DNA from: Sulfitobacter sp. SK012
GTDB lineage: Bacteria > Pseudomonadota > Alphaproteobacteria > Rhodobacterales > Rhodobacteraceae
Length of the DNA: 64,000 nucleotides
Direction: 5' to 3'
Assembly: GCF_003352085.1 (NCBI RefSeq)
Contig: NZ_CP025804.1
Coordinates: 2,790,001-2,854,000, forward strand
Shown: one piece after another, positions 1 to 9,180 of the stretch
How the letters are laid out: every line of letters begins with the position of its first letter
Numbering within the stretch: the first letter of the stretch is position 1
Made by a program: the position numbers and the translations under genes
Notes under the pieces: model-generated
What the model was told of the DNA's origin: nothing
The model's input: only the letters and a program-made list of their open reading frames with translations
The model's database searches: none

Positions 1-597
1 CTGGGATATGCGGCCGAGGTCGAAGACGCTGGTCGGTCCGCCGATGATCTCGCCTTTTTGCGCGACGTCTGGGATTTTCGGAATGTCTTGATGCTTGAGC
101 GGCCCAATATCGATTTTGGCCATACCATGATGCGGCAATTTCTGTTCGATGCGTTTCAACATCCACTGCTAGGTGCAATGGCAAAGTCGAGCGATCCGCG
201 CGTGGCCGAGATTGCAGCAAAAGCTGTAAAAGAGGCTGCTTATCACCTTGATCGTTCGGCCGAGACGGTCGTGTCCTTGGGCGACGGCACTCAAGAAAGC
301 CATGCGCGCATGCAAAACGCGCTTGATTTGCTGTGGCCCTTTGTCGGCGAGATGTTCGCCAGCGATGACGTGGACGCAGCGATGGCCAAGGCTGGTGTTG
401 CGCCCGACCCTGCAGACCTGCGCGACAATTGGGAGGCCTCGGTCCGTGCAACACTGTCAGAGGCGACGTTGCGCATCCCTGAGGATGATTTCGCCCATCA
501 AGGCGGCAAAACCGGCCGACAACACACGGAACATCTGGGCCGCATCCTGACCCAGATGCAGTGGTTGCAGCGCGCCTACCCCGGTGCGAGCTGGTAG
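1..597 (+). CDS. paaC: Phenylacetyl-CoA epoxidase subunit PaaC (5' truncated by the window edge)
   Basis: This is the structural subunit of the 1,2-phenylacetyl-CoA epoxidase, the ring-activating step of aerobic phenylacetate degradation. The reading frame is open from base 1, so the N-terminus lies outside the window. The visible part carries the family segment AFLRDVWDFRNVLMLERPN and ends with the typical C-terminal block GKTGRQHTEHLGRILTQMQW followed by LQRAYPG. The stop codon TAG directly abuts the ATG of paaD, which indicates translational coupling. PaaC is the non-catalytic partner of PaaA in the ferritin-like heterodimer. The identification is firm. The true start cannot be seen. Confidence 0.93.
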   Translation: MGYAAEVEDAGRSADDLAFLRDVWDFRNVLMLERPNIDFGHTMMRQFLFDAFQHPLLGAMAKSSDPRVAEIAAKAVKEAAYHLDRSAETVVSLGDGTQESHARMQNALDLLWPFVGEMFASDDVDAAMAKAGVAPDPADLRDNWEASVRATLSEATLRIPEDDFAHQGGKTGRQHTEHLGRILTQMQWLQRAYPGASW

Positions 598-1059
598 ATG
601 TCGCAGCCTGATGTTGCCACCGTTTGGGAATGGCTTGATGCCGTGCCCGACCCAGAAATTCCGGTGATTTCAGTCGTTGATCTCGGAATTATCCGCGACG
701 TTGCATGGGCCGGCGACACGCTTGAGGTGTCGATCACGCCAACTTACTCGGGCTGCCCTGCGACCAGCATCATCAACTTAGACGTCGAAACTGCTCTGCG
801 CGCTCACGGCATCGACAAGATCACATTGAAACGTCAGCTTTCGCCGCCTTGGACAACCGATTGGCTGTCTGACAAAGGCCGTGCTCGGCTTGAGGCTTAT
901 GGCATCGCACCACCAAGTCCCTCGGGCGGGCCCTCAAAATGCCCACAATGCGGATCGGTGGACGTCCAAAAGGTCAGCCAGTTCGGCTCCACGCCCTGCA
1001 AGGCACATTGGCGCTGCCTAAGCTGCCTAGAGCCGTTCGATTACTTTAAATGCATCTAA
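598..1059 (+). CDS. paaD: Phenylacetate-CoA oxygenase maturation protein PaaD (PaaJ)
   Basis: This 153-residue protein has an N-terminal DUF59/MIP18 domain (about residues 8-95) with the DPEIPVISVVDLG segment and conserved Cys53 in the SGCP motif. Its C-terminus is a cysteine-rich, probably metal-binding tail (Cys115, Cys118, Cys134, Cys140, Cys143, Cys152). This layout is characteristic of PaaD, thought to help assemble the iron centre or Fe-S cluster of the PaaABCE epoxidase. It starts immediately after the paaC stop and is followed 12 bases later by paaE, so it is part of one operon. A related DUF59 protein without the tail (SufT) is found at 9181. Confidence 0.93.
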   Translation: MSQPDVATVWEWLDAVPDPEIPVISVVDLGIIRDVAWAGDTLEVSITPTYSGCPATSIINLDVETALRAHGIDKITLKRQLSPPWTTDWLSDKGRARLEAYGIAPPSPSGGPSKCPQCGSVDVQKVSQFGSTPCKAHWRCLSCLEPFDYFKCI

Positions 1060-1071
1060 TAAGGCTCTGAT

Positions 1072-2139
1072 ATGGCACAATTTCACGCCCTTACAGTTAC
1101 AGACGTTCGCAAGACAATCAAAGACGCAGTTGTGGTCAGCTTTGCCGCTCCTGAGGACGGTAGTTACGATTTCGTCCAAGGCCAATACCTGACCTTTCGC
1201 CATAAGTTTGAAGGCGACGAATTACGCCGCAGCTATTCAATTTGCGCGGGCCGTGATGAGGGTATCTTGCAGGTCGGGATAAAGCGGGTCGAGGGTGGTG
1301 CGTTTTCAACTTGGGCAAACGACAGCCTCAAACCTGGCGACACCCTTGAGGCCATGCCGCCCATGGGTAATTTCCACACCCCACTCGATGCAGCAACGCG
1401 GCGTCACTATCTGGGCTTTGCAGGTGGCTCTGGCATCACGCCGGTGCTGTCGATCTTAAAAACGGTGTTGACGCAGGAACCCCAGTCGCGTTTCACGCTT
1501 GTCTACGCCAACCGTGCGGTCAATTCGATCATGTTCCGTGACGAGCTGGAAGACCTCAAGAACACCTATATGGGCCGCGTGAATGTCATCCACGTGCTGG
1601 AAACCGATGCGCAAGATATTGATCTGTTCACGGGCCGCGTTGACGCGGAAAAATGCGCCCGCCTCTTTAGCAGTTGGATCGACATTGCATCGATTGACAC
1701 AGCGTTTATTTGCGGCCCCGAACCCATGATGCTCGGGATTGCAAAATCGCTGAAGGACCACGGATTGGACGACGCTCAGATCAAGTTTGAGCTGTTTGGC
1801 GCGTCGCAGCCGGGCCGTGCCAAGCATCGCGCTAAGATCGCAGATGCAGGCCAAGCCAATACCATGACACAAGTGTCCGTGACGATTGACGGGGCCACGC
1901 GCCAGTTCGAGATGTCCAAAGATACCTGCCTCTTGGACGCCGCCCTTGAGAATTCTATTGATGCGCCGTTTGCCTGTAAGGCTGGTGTCTGTTCATCATG
2001 TCGCGCCAAAGTTACCGAGGGCGAAGTTGAGATGCTGACCAACCACGCGCTTGAGGATTACGAAGTCGCCGCAGGTTTTGTGCTGACCTGCCAGTGCTAT
2101 CCCTTGGGTGACAAAGTGGTGTTCGACTATGATCAGTGA
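1072..2139 (+). CDS. paaE: Phenylacetyl-CoA epoxidase reductase subunit PaaE
   Basis: PaaE passes electrons from NADPH to the di-iron PaaA subunit. The 355-residue protein has an FNR-like flavin/NAD(P) reductase module (residues about 1-235, with the FAD-binding RRSYSIC segment and GGSGITPVLS nucleotide loop). A plant-type [2Fe-2S] ferredoxin domain follows at the C-terminus. The cluster ligands appear as Cys302, Cys307, Cys310 and Cys340, spaced C-x4-C-x2-C-x29-C. It follows paaD by 12 bases and precedes paaZ by about 70. The domain order reductase then ferredoxin is the one expected for PaaE. Confidence 0.95.
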   Translation: MAQFHALTVTDVRKTIKDAVVVSFAAPEDGSYDFVQGQYLTFRHKFEGDELRRSYSICAGRDEGILQVGIKRVEGGAFSTWANDSLKPGDTLEAMPPMGNFHTPLDAATRRHYLGFAGGSGITPVLSILKTVLTQEPQSRFTLVYANRAVNSIMFRDELEDLKNTYMGRVNVIHVLETDAQDIDLFTGRVDAEKCARLFSSWIDIASIDTAFICGPEPMMLGIAKSLKDHGLDDAQIKFELFGASQPGRAKHRAKIADAGQANTMTQVSVTIDGATRQFEMSKDTCLLDAALENSIDAPFACKAGVCSSCRAKVTEGEVEMLTNHALEDYEVAAGFVLTCQCYPLGDKVVFDYDQ

Positions 2140-2212
2140 CCAACGTCCCCTCATTTGCACGCAGACACTCAAAACGCCGGGCCTCACGGCACCCGTCTAA
2201 AGGATACGCCCC

Positions 2213-4246
2213 ATGACCTTTCACGCCATTCCGTCCCTTGTTGCGGGTCAATGGGTTGCCCCCGGCCCCGGCGCGCGGCCAATCGAGTCTGCGATCACAG
2301 CACAGATCATGGCCGAGGCTGGTAATGACACTCTCGATGTGGCGGCAATGCGTAGCTTTGCCCGTGATGTTGGTGGGCCAAACCTGCGCGCGATGACATT
2401 TCATGACCGCGCACGGATGCTCAAAGCGTTGGCGACGCATCTCAACACCCACAAGCAAGAGCTTTACGATCTGTCGTTTCACACCGGCGCCACACAGGCC
2501 GATGGGACGGTCGATATCGATGGCGGTATTGGCACGGTGTTTGTCTACGCCTCCAAGGGCCGGCGCGAGATGCCGGATGCGCATGTTTATCTCGACGGTG
2601 AGGTCGAACAACTGGGCCGCACGGGCGCGTTTCTCGGCCAACACATCGCCACCTCGCTGCAAGGCGTTGCGGTCCACATCAACGCGTTCAACTTTCCGGT
2701 TTGGGGCATGCTTGAGAAGCTCGCTCCGACCCTGTTGGCGGGGGTCCCCGCCATAGTAAAGCCTGCCACGGTGTCGTGTTATGTCACGCATGCCGCCGTG
2801 CGCCTGATGCACGAGAGCGGAATTTTACCTGAGGGCGCTGTGCAGCTTGTATCAGGTGGTCTGGGCGATCTGTTGGGGATGTTGGACGCCCAAGATGTGG
2901 TGAGTTTCACAGGCTCGGCTCACACGGCGCTAAAGCTGCGCTCCCAAAGGCATATCCTGGAAAACTCTATCCGTTTTGTGGCCGAACAAGACAGTTTGAA
3001 TGCCTCGGTGCTTGGCCCTGATGCCGGTCCCGGCACGCCAGAGTTCGATGTGTTCATAAAGGAAGTGCACCGCGAGATGACAGTCAAAGCGGGCCAGAAA
3101 TGCACCGCGATCCGGCGCATCATGGCGCCAAGCGCCCATATCGACGCGGTGATTGAAGCGCTCAGCGCACGGCTGGCCAAAACCGTCATTGGCGATCCGC
3201 GTGACACGGAAACCCGGATGGGCGCGCTGGTATCGCAACCCCAAAAACACGACGTGCTGGAAAAGGCGGCGTTGATCGGGACTGAAGCCACACGCGTTTA
3301 CGGCGATCCAGATGATTTCACCGTGCATGGGGCTGACGCCCAAAACGGCGCGTTTGTTCCGCCAATGCTGTTTCACTGCGACGATCCGGATGCGGCGACG
3401 CATCTGCACGACACCGAAGCCTTTGGCCCTGTCAGCACCATTATGCCTTACCGCGACATCGATCATGCCATCGCGCTGGTAAATCGCGGGGGCGGTTCGC
3501 TGGTGGCGTCTGTTGTAACCCGCGACGGCGATGTGGCGCGACAGGTGGCGCTGGGTGCTGCTGCCTGGCATGGGCGGCTCTATTTCAACAACCGTGACAG
3601 CATGTCGGAGGCTACAGGCCACGGCGCGCCCCTGCCTCATATGGTGCATGGCGGTCCAGGGCGTGCGGGTGGTGGCGAAGAGCTGGGCGGCATTCGTGGG
3701 GTTATGCATTACATGCAGCGCACCGCCATTCAGGGCAGCCCCGATATCCTAAGTGCAATCAGCGGCACATGGGTGCCCGGTGCGGCGCAGACAGACAGCG
3801 GTGTGCATCCTTTCACCCGCAGCTTTCACGATTTGCAGATTGGCGAGACGCTCATTGCTGGTCCGCGCAAAGTCACGTTGGAAGATATTGAGACCTTTGC
3901 TCATTTCACAGGCGATACGTTTTACGCCCACATGGACGAGGACGCAGCAAAGGCAAATCCGTTCTTTCCGGGGCGCGTGGCTCATGGCTATCTGCTGCTG
4001 AGCTTTGCGGCAGGCATGTTCGTGCAGCCCGATCCGGGACCTGTCCTCGCAAACACCGGCCTCGACAATCTGCGGTTCATGAAGCCGGTATCGCCCGGTG
4101 ACAGCATCACGGTGCACCTCACGGTCAAGCAAAAGACGCCGCGCAATGACGAATACGGCGAAGTGCGCTGGCACGTCGCGCTGAGTAATCAAGACGCCGA
4201 TCAGGTCGCGGAATACGAGCTGCTTACGATGGTGTCGTTTGAGTAA
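2213..4246 (+). CDS. paaZ: Bifunctional oxepin-CoA hydrolase / aldehyde dehydrogenase PaaZ
   Basis: PaaZ opens the oxepin ring of the phenylacetate intermediate and oxidises the resulting aldehyde to 3-oxo-5,6-dehydrosuberyl-CoA. The 677-residue protein is the full two-domain form. An NADP-linked aldehyde dehydrogenase domain (about 1-520) contains GQKCTAIRRI with the catalytic cysteine near residue 296. A MaoC-like (R)-hydratase domain (about 535-677) contains TGDTFYAHMDEDAAKANPFF and GRVAHGYL. It is the last phenylacetate gene here and ends nine bases before the convergent tgt gene. The ATG follows an AAAGGAT ribosome-binding site. Confidence 0.95.
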   Translation: MTFHAIPSLVAGQWVAPGPGARPIESAITAQIMAEAGNDTLDVAAMRSFARDVGGPNLRAMTFHDRARMLKALATHLNTHKQELYDLSFHTGATQADGTVDIDGGIGTVFVYASKGRREMPDAHVYLDGEVEQLGRTGAFLGQHIATSLQGVAVHINAFNFPVWGMLEKLAPTLLAGVPAIVKPATVSCYVTHAAVRLMHESGILPEGAVQLVSGGLGDLLGMLDAQDVVSFTGSAHTALKLRSQRHILENSIRFVAEQDSLNASVLGPDAGPGTPEFDVFIKEVHREMTVKAGQKCTAIRRIMAPSAHIDAVIEALSARLAKTVIGDPRDTETRMGALVSQPQKHDVLEKAALIGTEATRVYGDPDDFTVHGADAQNGAFVPPMLFHCDDPDAATHLHDTEAFGPVSTIMPYRDIDHAIALVNRGGGSLVASVVTRDGDVARQVALGAAAWHGRLYFNNRDSMSEATGHGAPLPHMVHGGPGRAGGGEELGGIRGVMHYMQRTAIQGSPDILSAISGTWVPGAAQTDSGVHPFTRSFHDLQIGETLIAGPRKVTLEDIETFAHFTGDTFYAHMDEDAAKANPFFPGRVAHGYLLLSFAAGMFVQPDPGPVLANTGLDNLRFMKPVSPGDSITVHLTVKQKTPRNDEYGEVRWHVALSNQDADQVAEYELLTMVSFE

Positions 4247-4255
4247 AGCCCAACA

Positions 4256-5380
4256 TTAAAGCGGATCAATATCGCCTTGCACACGGGTAGCGTGGAACTC
4301 TGACTGCCACGTTGTGAAAGACCCAGCAGCAATCGCTTCGCGCATGCCCGCCATTAGGTCCTGATAGTAGTGCAAATTATGCCACGTCAGCAGCATGGAA
4401 CTGATGATCTCTTGGCTGCGAAAAACGTGGTGCAGATAGGCGCGCGAGTAATTGCTGCACGCAGGGCATGTGCAGGCCTCGTCCAAGGGACGCGGATCAT
4501 CCATGTGGCGCGCGTTTTTGATGTTCAGCACACCGCGCCGGGTAAACACCTGACCTGTGCGCCCCGAACGGGAGGGCAGCACGCAATCCATCATGTCGAT
4601 CCCGCGTGCAACAGCACCCACGATGTCATCAGGTTTCCCCACGCCCATCAAGTACCTCGGCTTGTCTTGGGGCAATTGATCGGGCGCGTAATCGAGGCAA
4701 TCAAACATCGCTTCTTGCCCTTCGCCCACGGCCAATCCGCCAACTGCGTAGCCGTCAAAGCCAATCGACGCCAAAGCCTCTGCACTTTCACCGCGCAGGT
4801 CTCTTTCCAACCCACCTTGCTGGATCCCAAAGAGCGCATGGCCCGGCCGGTCGCCAAATGCTTCTTTTGAACGTGCCGCCCACCGCATCGACAGCTGCAT
4901 GCTCTCATTGATGCGCGCGCGGTCCGCAGGGAGTGCTGGGCATTCGTCGAAACACATCACGATGTCAGAACCCAAAAGCGCTTGAATTTCCATTGAGCGC
5001 TCAGGCGTGATTTCGTGTTTGGACCCGTCGATGTGGCTTTTGAAGGTCACGCCGCGCTCTGTCAGCTTGCGCAGATCAGCAAGGCTCATCACCTGAAAGC
5101 CACCGCTGTCGGTCAAGATCGGACCGGACCAGTTCATGAATTTGTGCAACCCCCCAAGGGACGCAATCCGTTCTGCCGTGGGGCGCAGCATCAAATGATA
5201 GGTGTTGCCCAACAAGATATCGGCCCCTGTCGCTGCCACGCTGTCAGGCATCATCGCCTTGACGGTCGCGGCCGTGCCCACTGGCATAAACGCTGGCGTG
5301 CGGATATCGCCCCGCGTGGTGGAAATTGCCCCGGTGCGGGCCTTGCCATCTGTGGCTGTGATCTCAAAGCCGAAACTCAT
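4256..5380 (-). CDS. tgt: Queuine tRNA-ribosyltransferase (bacterial preQ1 type)
   Basis: Tgt exchanges guanine 34 of GUN-anticodon tRNAs for preQ1 in queuosine biosynthesis. The 374-residue protein begins [17 protein letters not shown] and has the catalytic segments [10 protein letters not shown] (aspartate near residue 90) and [15 protein letters not shown] (nucleophilic aspartate near 264). The zinc site follows near residues 300-330 ([17 protein letters not shown]). QueA, the next enzyme of the pathway, is also in this window, but 55 kb away at 60339, so the pathway is not in a single operon here. The gene converges with paaZ. The upstream 237 bases are shared with the SPFH gene and hold both promoters. 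Confidence 0.96.
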   Translation of the reverse strand: MSFGFEITATDGKARTGAISTTRGDIRTPAFMPVGTAATVKAMMPDSVAATGADILLGNTYHLMLRPTAERIASLGGLHKFMNWSGPILTDSGGFQVMSLADLRKLTERGVTFKSHIDGSKHEITPERSMEIQALLGSDIVMCFDECPALPADRARINESMQLSMRWAARSKEAFGDRPGHALFGIQQGGLERDLRGESAEALASIGFDGYAVGGLAVGEGQEAMFDCLDYAPDQLPQDKPRYLMGVGKPDDIVGAVARGIDMMDCVLPSRSGRTGQVFTRRGVLNIKNARHMDDPRPLDEACTCPACSNYSRAYLHHVFRSQEIISSMLLTWHNLHYYQDLMAGMREAIAAGSFTTWQSEFHATRVQGDIDPL

Positions 5381-5617
5381 GGTGCGTTGCTCCTATCGCA
5401 TGACCGCCGCATAGCGCGCAAGGACCCGCGCCTCAAGCCACGTGTGGTGGTTTCTTTCGGCAAGGCCCCGCCAAATTGCCCACCGAACCAACTCTTTTGC
5501 GTGGGTTTTCAACAATGTCAGATGGAGCAAAAGCTGAACGTTTCAACGCCCAACAACCTTGCATTTCCCCTGTTCCCTCCCCACATTAGCACCAACACTG
5601 TGTAAGGAGTAACGGGT

Positions 5618-6511
5618 TTGGATTTCGAACAATTTCTATTAGATGCGCTGCAAAACAACTTGGTTTTTTTGCTTCTGGCGCTGCTTTTCGTCGTTTTGGT
5701 ATTCAAATCGGTCAAAATCGTTCCGCAGTCTGAGAAGCATGTGATCGAACGTTTTGGCAGATTGCGCGCGGTGCTTGGACCAGGGATCAATATGATCGTG
5801 CCCTTTATCGACAAAATTGCCCATAAGATCTCGATCCTTGAGCGTCAGCTGCCAACAGCAAGCCAGGACGCAATTACCCGCGACAACGTGTTGGTGCAGG
5901 TCGATACGTCTGTATTTTACCGCATTATCGAACCCGAAAAGACCGTCTACCGTATTCGCGATGTGGACAGCGCGATTTCGACCACTGTTACCGGGATCGT
6001 GCGCGCCGAGATCGGCAAGATGGACCTGGACGAGGTACAATCAAACCGGGATTCTTTGATCGACACGATCAAGGCTTCGGTTGAGGATGCCGTTGATAAC
6101 TGGGGCATCGAAGTCACCCGCGCTGAGATCCTCGACGTGAATCTTGATGCCGCCACGCGTGCAGCAATGATGCAGCAACTGAATGCCGAGCGTGCCCGCC
6201 GCGCCCAAGTGACGGAGGCCGAAGGGTCCAAACGCGCTGTTGAGCTTTCTGCGGATGCGGAGCTTTACGCGTCTCAACAGACGGCCAAAGCGCGCCGTGT
6301 GTTGGCTGACGCCGAAGCTTATGCCACCCAAGTGGTCGCCACTGCGATCAATGAAAACGGGCTGGAGGCCGCACAATACCAGATCGCGCTCAAGCAGGTT
6401 GAGGCGTTTAGCGCGATGGGCAAGAGCGATGGCAGTCAGACAGTCATTGTCCCCGCAGAGGCGCTTTCTGCGTTTGGCGACGCGTTCAAACTGCTTAAAG
6501 GCCGCGGGTAA
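5618..6511 (+). CDS. SPFH/band-7 domain membrane protein, QmcA-like
   Basis: This 297-residue stomatin/prohibitin-family protein has one N-terminal membrane anchor (about residues 8-30) and then the band-7 domain, with QSEKHVIERFGRLRAVLGPG. An alanine- and charge-rich helical region (ADAELYASQQTAKARRVLAD) promotes oligomer formation. The start is a TTG eight bases after the strong ribosome-binding site AAGGAG (5604-5609), and no better ATG is available. The gene overlaps the next, NfeD-type, gene by one base (TAATG). SPFH plus NfeD pairs are a recurring unit thought to organise membrane microdomains and quality control; the exact role here is unknown. Confidence 0.9.
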   Translation: MDFEQFLLDALQNNLVFLLLALLFVVLVFKSVKIVPQSEKHVIERFGRLRAVLGPGINMIVPFIDKIAHKISILERQLPTASQDAITRDNVLVQVDTSVFYRIIEPEKTVYRIRDVDSAISTTVTGIVRAEIGKMDLDEVQSNRDSLIDTIKASVEDAVDNWGIEVTRAEILDVNLDAATRAAMMQQLNAERARRAQVTEAEGSKRAVELSADAELYASQQTAKARRVLADAEAYATQVVATAINENGLEAAQYQIALKQVEAFSAMGKSDGSQTVIVPAEALSAFGDAFKLLKGRG

Positions 6512-6786
6512 TGGAGAGTTTTCTGACAATCTGGTGGGTTTGGCTGTGTATTTCGCTGGGTCTCGGTGTGATCGAGTTGCTGGTACCGGGCACGATTTTT
6601 TTAGGATTCGCGCTTGGGGCCTTGGCTGTGGCGGTGCTGGTTGGCGTGTTAAGCGTTACCAATGTGCCAGCACTATTGGCCGTGTTCGCGGGTTTATCGC
6701 TGATTGCGTGGGTTGTGCTGCGGATGGTGTTTCGCCGCCAATCCAGCGGTGCACGGGTTGTGACCCACGATATCAACGACAACTAG
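6511..6786 (+). CDS. Short NfeD-family membrane protein
   Basis: This 91-residue protein has two to three hydrophobic segments (WWVWLCISLGLGVIELLVPG, then a glycine/alanine-rich hairpin around residues 28-65) and ends in a basic tail. It matches the short, membrane-only class of NfeD proteins, which lacks the protease domain and usually also a long OB-fold domain. Its ATG overlaps the stop of the upstream SPFH gene, so the two are translationally coupled and very likely form a membrane complex. A weak stem-loop with a T-rich tail follows. Confidence 0.85.
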   Translation: MESFLTIWWVWLCISLGLGVIELLVPGTIFLGFALGALAVAVLVGVLSVTNVPALLAVFAGLSLIAWVVLRMVFRRQSSGARVVTHDINDN

Positions 6787-6791
6787 GCGTG

Positions 6792-6836
6792 TTCCTTCCT
6801 CGCTAACGGGGAAGGCCGAACATTTTCTCCCATTTT
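6792..6836 (+). terminator. Possible terminator after the SPFH-NfeD pair
   Basis: A CCTTCC (6794-6799) and GGAAGG (6810-6815) inverted repeat is followed by T-rich sequence including TTTTTT at 6833-6838. The stem is short, so this is only a candidate. Confidence 0.3.
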
Positions 6837-6857
6837 TTCGAATTTGATATTGGCTGA

Positions 6858-6875
6858 TGTACCAGTTGCGGTACA
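6858..6875. promoter_or_regulatory. Palindrome upstream of aqpZ
   Basis: TGTACC (6858-6863), a six-base spacer, then GGTACA (6870-6875) form a perfect inverted repeat about 41 bases before the aqpZ ATG. It could be an operator or a small leader hairpin. No regulator can be named from the sequence. Confidence 0.35.
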
Positions 6876-6916
6876 GATGAATGCGCATCCTTGTCACAAT
6901 ACGGAAAATTGAACTC

Positions 6917-7618
6917 ATGAAAAAATATATCGCCGAAGCCATCGGCACTTTTGTCCTCGTCTTCTTCGGTGTCGGCGCTGCTGTCCTTGCGGGCGGCGGT
7001 ATGGGCATCGATGTCCCAATTTCAGTCACTGGCATCGCCCTCGCTTTCGGGATCTCGGTTGTCGCAATGGCCTATTCCATCGGCCCGATCTCCGGGGCGC
7101 ATTTGAACCCCGCCGTTTCCTTTGGTGTGCTGGTCGCAGGCCGCATGTCAGTCACTGATTTCATTGGCTACGCTATCTTTCAGACCATCGGCGCTATCGT
7201 CGCGGCTATTGTCATCTACGTTATCGCGACCAACTCGGTCGGCGGTTACGATGTTGCAGCCAATGGGTTGGGCCAGAATGGTTGGGGTCCGGGTTATGGT
7301 GCCGAATTCTTCATGATCTCCGCCTTCCTCTTTGAAGTGATCGCGACAGCTGTGTTCTTGGTCGTCATCCTTGGCGTTACTTCGGACAAGGGCTCTCCCA
7401 TCATGGCGGGCTTGGTAATCGGTCTGACACTGACGATGATCCACCTTGTGGGTATTACGTTGACGGGCACATCTGTGAACCCAGCGCGCTCCATTGGGCC
7501 AGCGTTGTTGGTGGGCGGCACGGCAATGAGCCAGTTGTGGCTCTTCATCGTTGCACCGCTGATCGGTGGTGCCATTGGTGGCTTGCTGCACAAGGTACGC
7601 ATCGTCGCAGCTGACTAA
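6917..7618 (+). CDS. aqpZ: Aquaporin, AqpZ-like water channel
   Basis: This 233-residue major intrinsic protein has six transmembrane helices and both pore half-helices, with NPA at residues 64-66 and 189-191. The expected selectivity-filter residues are present (Phe44, His177 and Arg192, the last right after the second NPA). These point to a water channel rather than a glycerol facilitator. The chosen start MKKYIAEAIGTFVLV matches the family; an ATG 36 bases upstream would only add a non-homologous leader. The gene is monocistronic, preceded by a palindrome and followed by a 10-bp inverted repeat. Confidence 0.93.
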   Translation: MKKYIAEAIGTFVLVFFGVGAAVLAGGGMGIDVPISVTGIALAFGISVVAMAYSIGPISGAHLNPAVSFGVLVAGRMSVTDFIGYAIFQTIGAIVAAIVIYVIATNSVGGYDVAANGLGQNGWGPGYGAEFFMISAFLFEVIATAVFLVVILGVTSDKGSPIMAGLVIGLTLTMIHLVGITLTGTSVNPARSIGPALLVGGTAMSQLWLFIVAPLIGGAIGGLLHKVRIVAAD

Positions 7619-7625
7619 AACATTC

Positions 7626-7666
7626 CTCAAGGCGGTCACTGCCAAGGTTTTGGCGGCCGCCTTGAG
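7626..7666 (+). terminator. Long inverted repeat after aqpZ
   Basis: CTCAAGGCGG (7626-7635) pairs perfectly with CCGCCTTGAG (7657-7666), with a further CCAA/TTGG pair inside the loop. There is no T tract, so this may be a Rho-associated 3' end or mRNA-stabilising hairpin rather than a classical terminator. Confidence 0.45.
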
Positions 7667-7721
7667 GTCCAAACTCAGCCCTGCTACCTCTTTGTAAACA
7701 GTGAAGAAGGGGCAACAGGCC

Positions 7722-9101
7722 ATGGAAGATCTCACATTCGGCTGGGAAGAATGGGTGGCGTTGCCTGAATTGGGGTTGCCCGCACTCAAGGCCAAGATCG
7801 ACACTGGGGCCCGCACCTCCGCGCTATATGCCAACGACATTGAAGTCTTTGGACCAGCAGCAAAACCCAAAGTTCGCTTTAATGTTCATCCGATTGCGGG
7901 CAACCGCGACGTTTCGATCACCTGCTCTGCGGCCATTGTGGACCGGCGCGAAGTGACATCATCAAATGGCGAAGCGGAACTGCGCTATGTTATTTCCACC
8001 TCACTGGATGTTGGGGGCCAAAACTGGCCCATCGAAGTGACCCTCAGCGACCGCAGCACCATGCAAAGCCGAATGTTGCTGGGCCGTCAGGCGCTTGGCG
8101 ATCACATCAGCATCTCGCCCACCGAAAAAATGATGCAACCCGTGCTGAGCTATGACGCTTATCACACTGCCAACCTGCGGCGCACTGCGCCTCAGCGAGC
8201 GCTGCGTATCGCGGTGCTTAGCCGAGAGGCCAATTATTCCACCAACCGTCTGGTAGATGTCGGCGAAGCCCGCGGTCACACGGTCGAAGTCATCGACACC
8301 ACGCGTTGCTACATGGCCATCAATGCCATGGCCCCCGAGGTCTATTATGATGGCGCCCGCCTGCCCCGCTATGATGCCGTCATTCCGCGTATCGGCGCAT
8401 CAATCACGCCCTATGGCTGCGCAGTGATCCGCCAGTTCGAGACGATCGGGACCTATTGCGTTAATGGCTCAGCTGGGATCATGGCCAGCCGCGATAAACT
8501 GCATGCTCATCAGGTTCTTGCTGCCAAAAAGATCGGGATGCCAACAACTGCCTTTGCCGCATCGCCTAAGGATACATCAAACCTGATGGGCCTTGTGGGG
8601 ACGGCGCCGATGATTGTGAAACTGCTGGAATCGACCCAAGGCAAGGGCGTCGTGCTGGCAGAAACCAAAAAGGCCGCAGAAAGCGTGATTGACGCGTTTC
8701 GGGGGCTAAAAGCCAATTTTCTGGTGCAGGATTTTGTGAAAGAAGCCGCAGGCGAGGATATTCGCTGTCTGGTCGTTGCAGGCAAAGTTGTTGCCGCCAT
8801 GAAGCGCACCGGGGCGGATGGCGATTTTCGCTCCAACCTGCACCGGGGCGGATCGGCCAAGGTTGTGCGTATCTCCAAACAGGAACGCGACACGGCCGTT
8901 CGCGCGGCGCGTGCCTTTAATTTGGGGCTGTCGGGCGTTGATCTTTTGCGCTCTGAAACCGGGCCAAAGGTGCTTGAGGTCAATTCCTCTCCGGGGTTGG
9001 AGGGGATTGAGAAATCCACCAACAAAGACATTGCCGGACTGCTTTATGATGAGATTGAGGCACGGGTAAAGCCGCAGCCGACCCGCCGCAAACGCAAGTG
9101 A
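7722..9101 (+). CDS. rimK: Fusion of RimB-like retropepsin/zinc protease and RimK ATP-grasp glutamate ligase
   Basis: This protein of 459 residues has two modules. Residues about 1-145 are the DUF785/RimB-type protease domain with the aspartic signature DTGA (27-30). Residues about 155-459 are a RimK-type ATP-grasp ligase, with the MASRDKLHAHQVLAAKKIG, STQGKGVVLAE and EVNSSPGLEGIE segments. RimK adds glutamates to the C-terminus of ribosomal protein S6, and RimB trims them. Having both in one chain is a compact writer/eraser arrangement. The ATG at 7722 is preferred over a GTG at 7701 because AAGAAGGGG lies nine bases before it. The exact substrate is inferred from the family. Confidence 0.9.
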   Translation: MEDLTFGWEEWVALPELGLPALKAKIDTGARTSALYANDIEVFGPAAKPKVRFNVHPIAGNRDVSITCSAAIVDRREVTSSNGEAELRYVISTSLDVGGQNWPIEVTLSDRSTMQSRMLLGRQALGDHISISPTEKMMQPVLSYDAYHTANLRRTAPQRALRIAVLSREANYSTNRLVDVGEARGHTVEVIDTTRCYMAINAMAPEVYYDGARLPRYDAVIPRIGASITPYGCAVIRQFETIGTYCVNGSAGIMASRDKLHAHQVLAAKKIGMPTTAFAASPKDTSNLMGLVGTAPMIVKLLESTQGKGVVLAETKKAAESVIDAFRGLKANFLVQDFVKEAAGEDIRCLVVAGKVVAAMKRTGADGDFRSNLHRGGSAKVVRISKQERDTAVRAARAFNLGLSGVDLLRSETGPKVLEVNSSPGLEGIEKSTNKDIAGLLYDEIEARVKPQPTRRKRK

Positions 9102-9123
9102 CAAGATGTAGCCATTGCCCCTC

Positions 9124-9154
9124 TGGACGTGGGCCGGGCCAATCCCTATATAAT
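9124..9154 (+). promoter_or_regulatory. Candidate promoter for the SufT-SatD group
   Basis: A TATAAT box (9149-9154) is followed by an ATTAG-N4-CTAAT inverted repeat (9153-9166). A TGGACG element (9124-9129) could be the -35, although the 19-base spacer is long. The position, 27 bases before the sufT ATG, is plausible. No experimental or consensus scoring was possible. Confidence 0.35.
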
Positions 9155-9180
9155 TAGTAAGCTAATAGGATGAAGAGCGC

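Noticed and set aside
2012..2812. 266-codon minus-strand frame opposite paaE/paaZ
   Set aside because: It spans two solid plus-strand genes and has the His/Arg-rich composition typical of antisense frames in GC-rich DNA.
5015..5605. 196-codon plus-strand frame opposite tgt
   Set aside because: It is a shadow of the well-supported tgt gene, with no recognisable domain.
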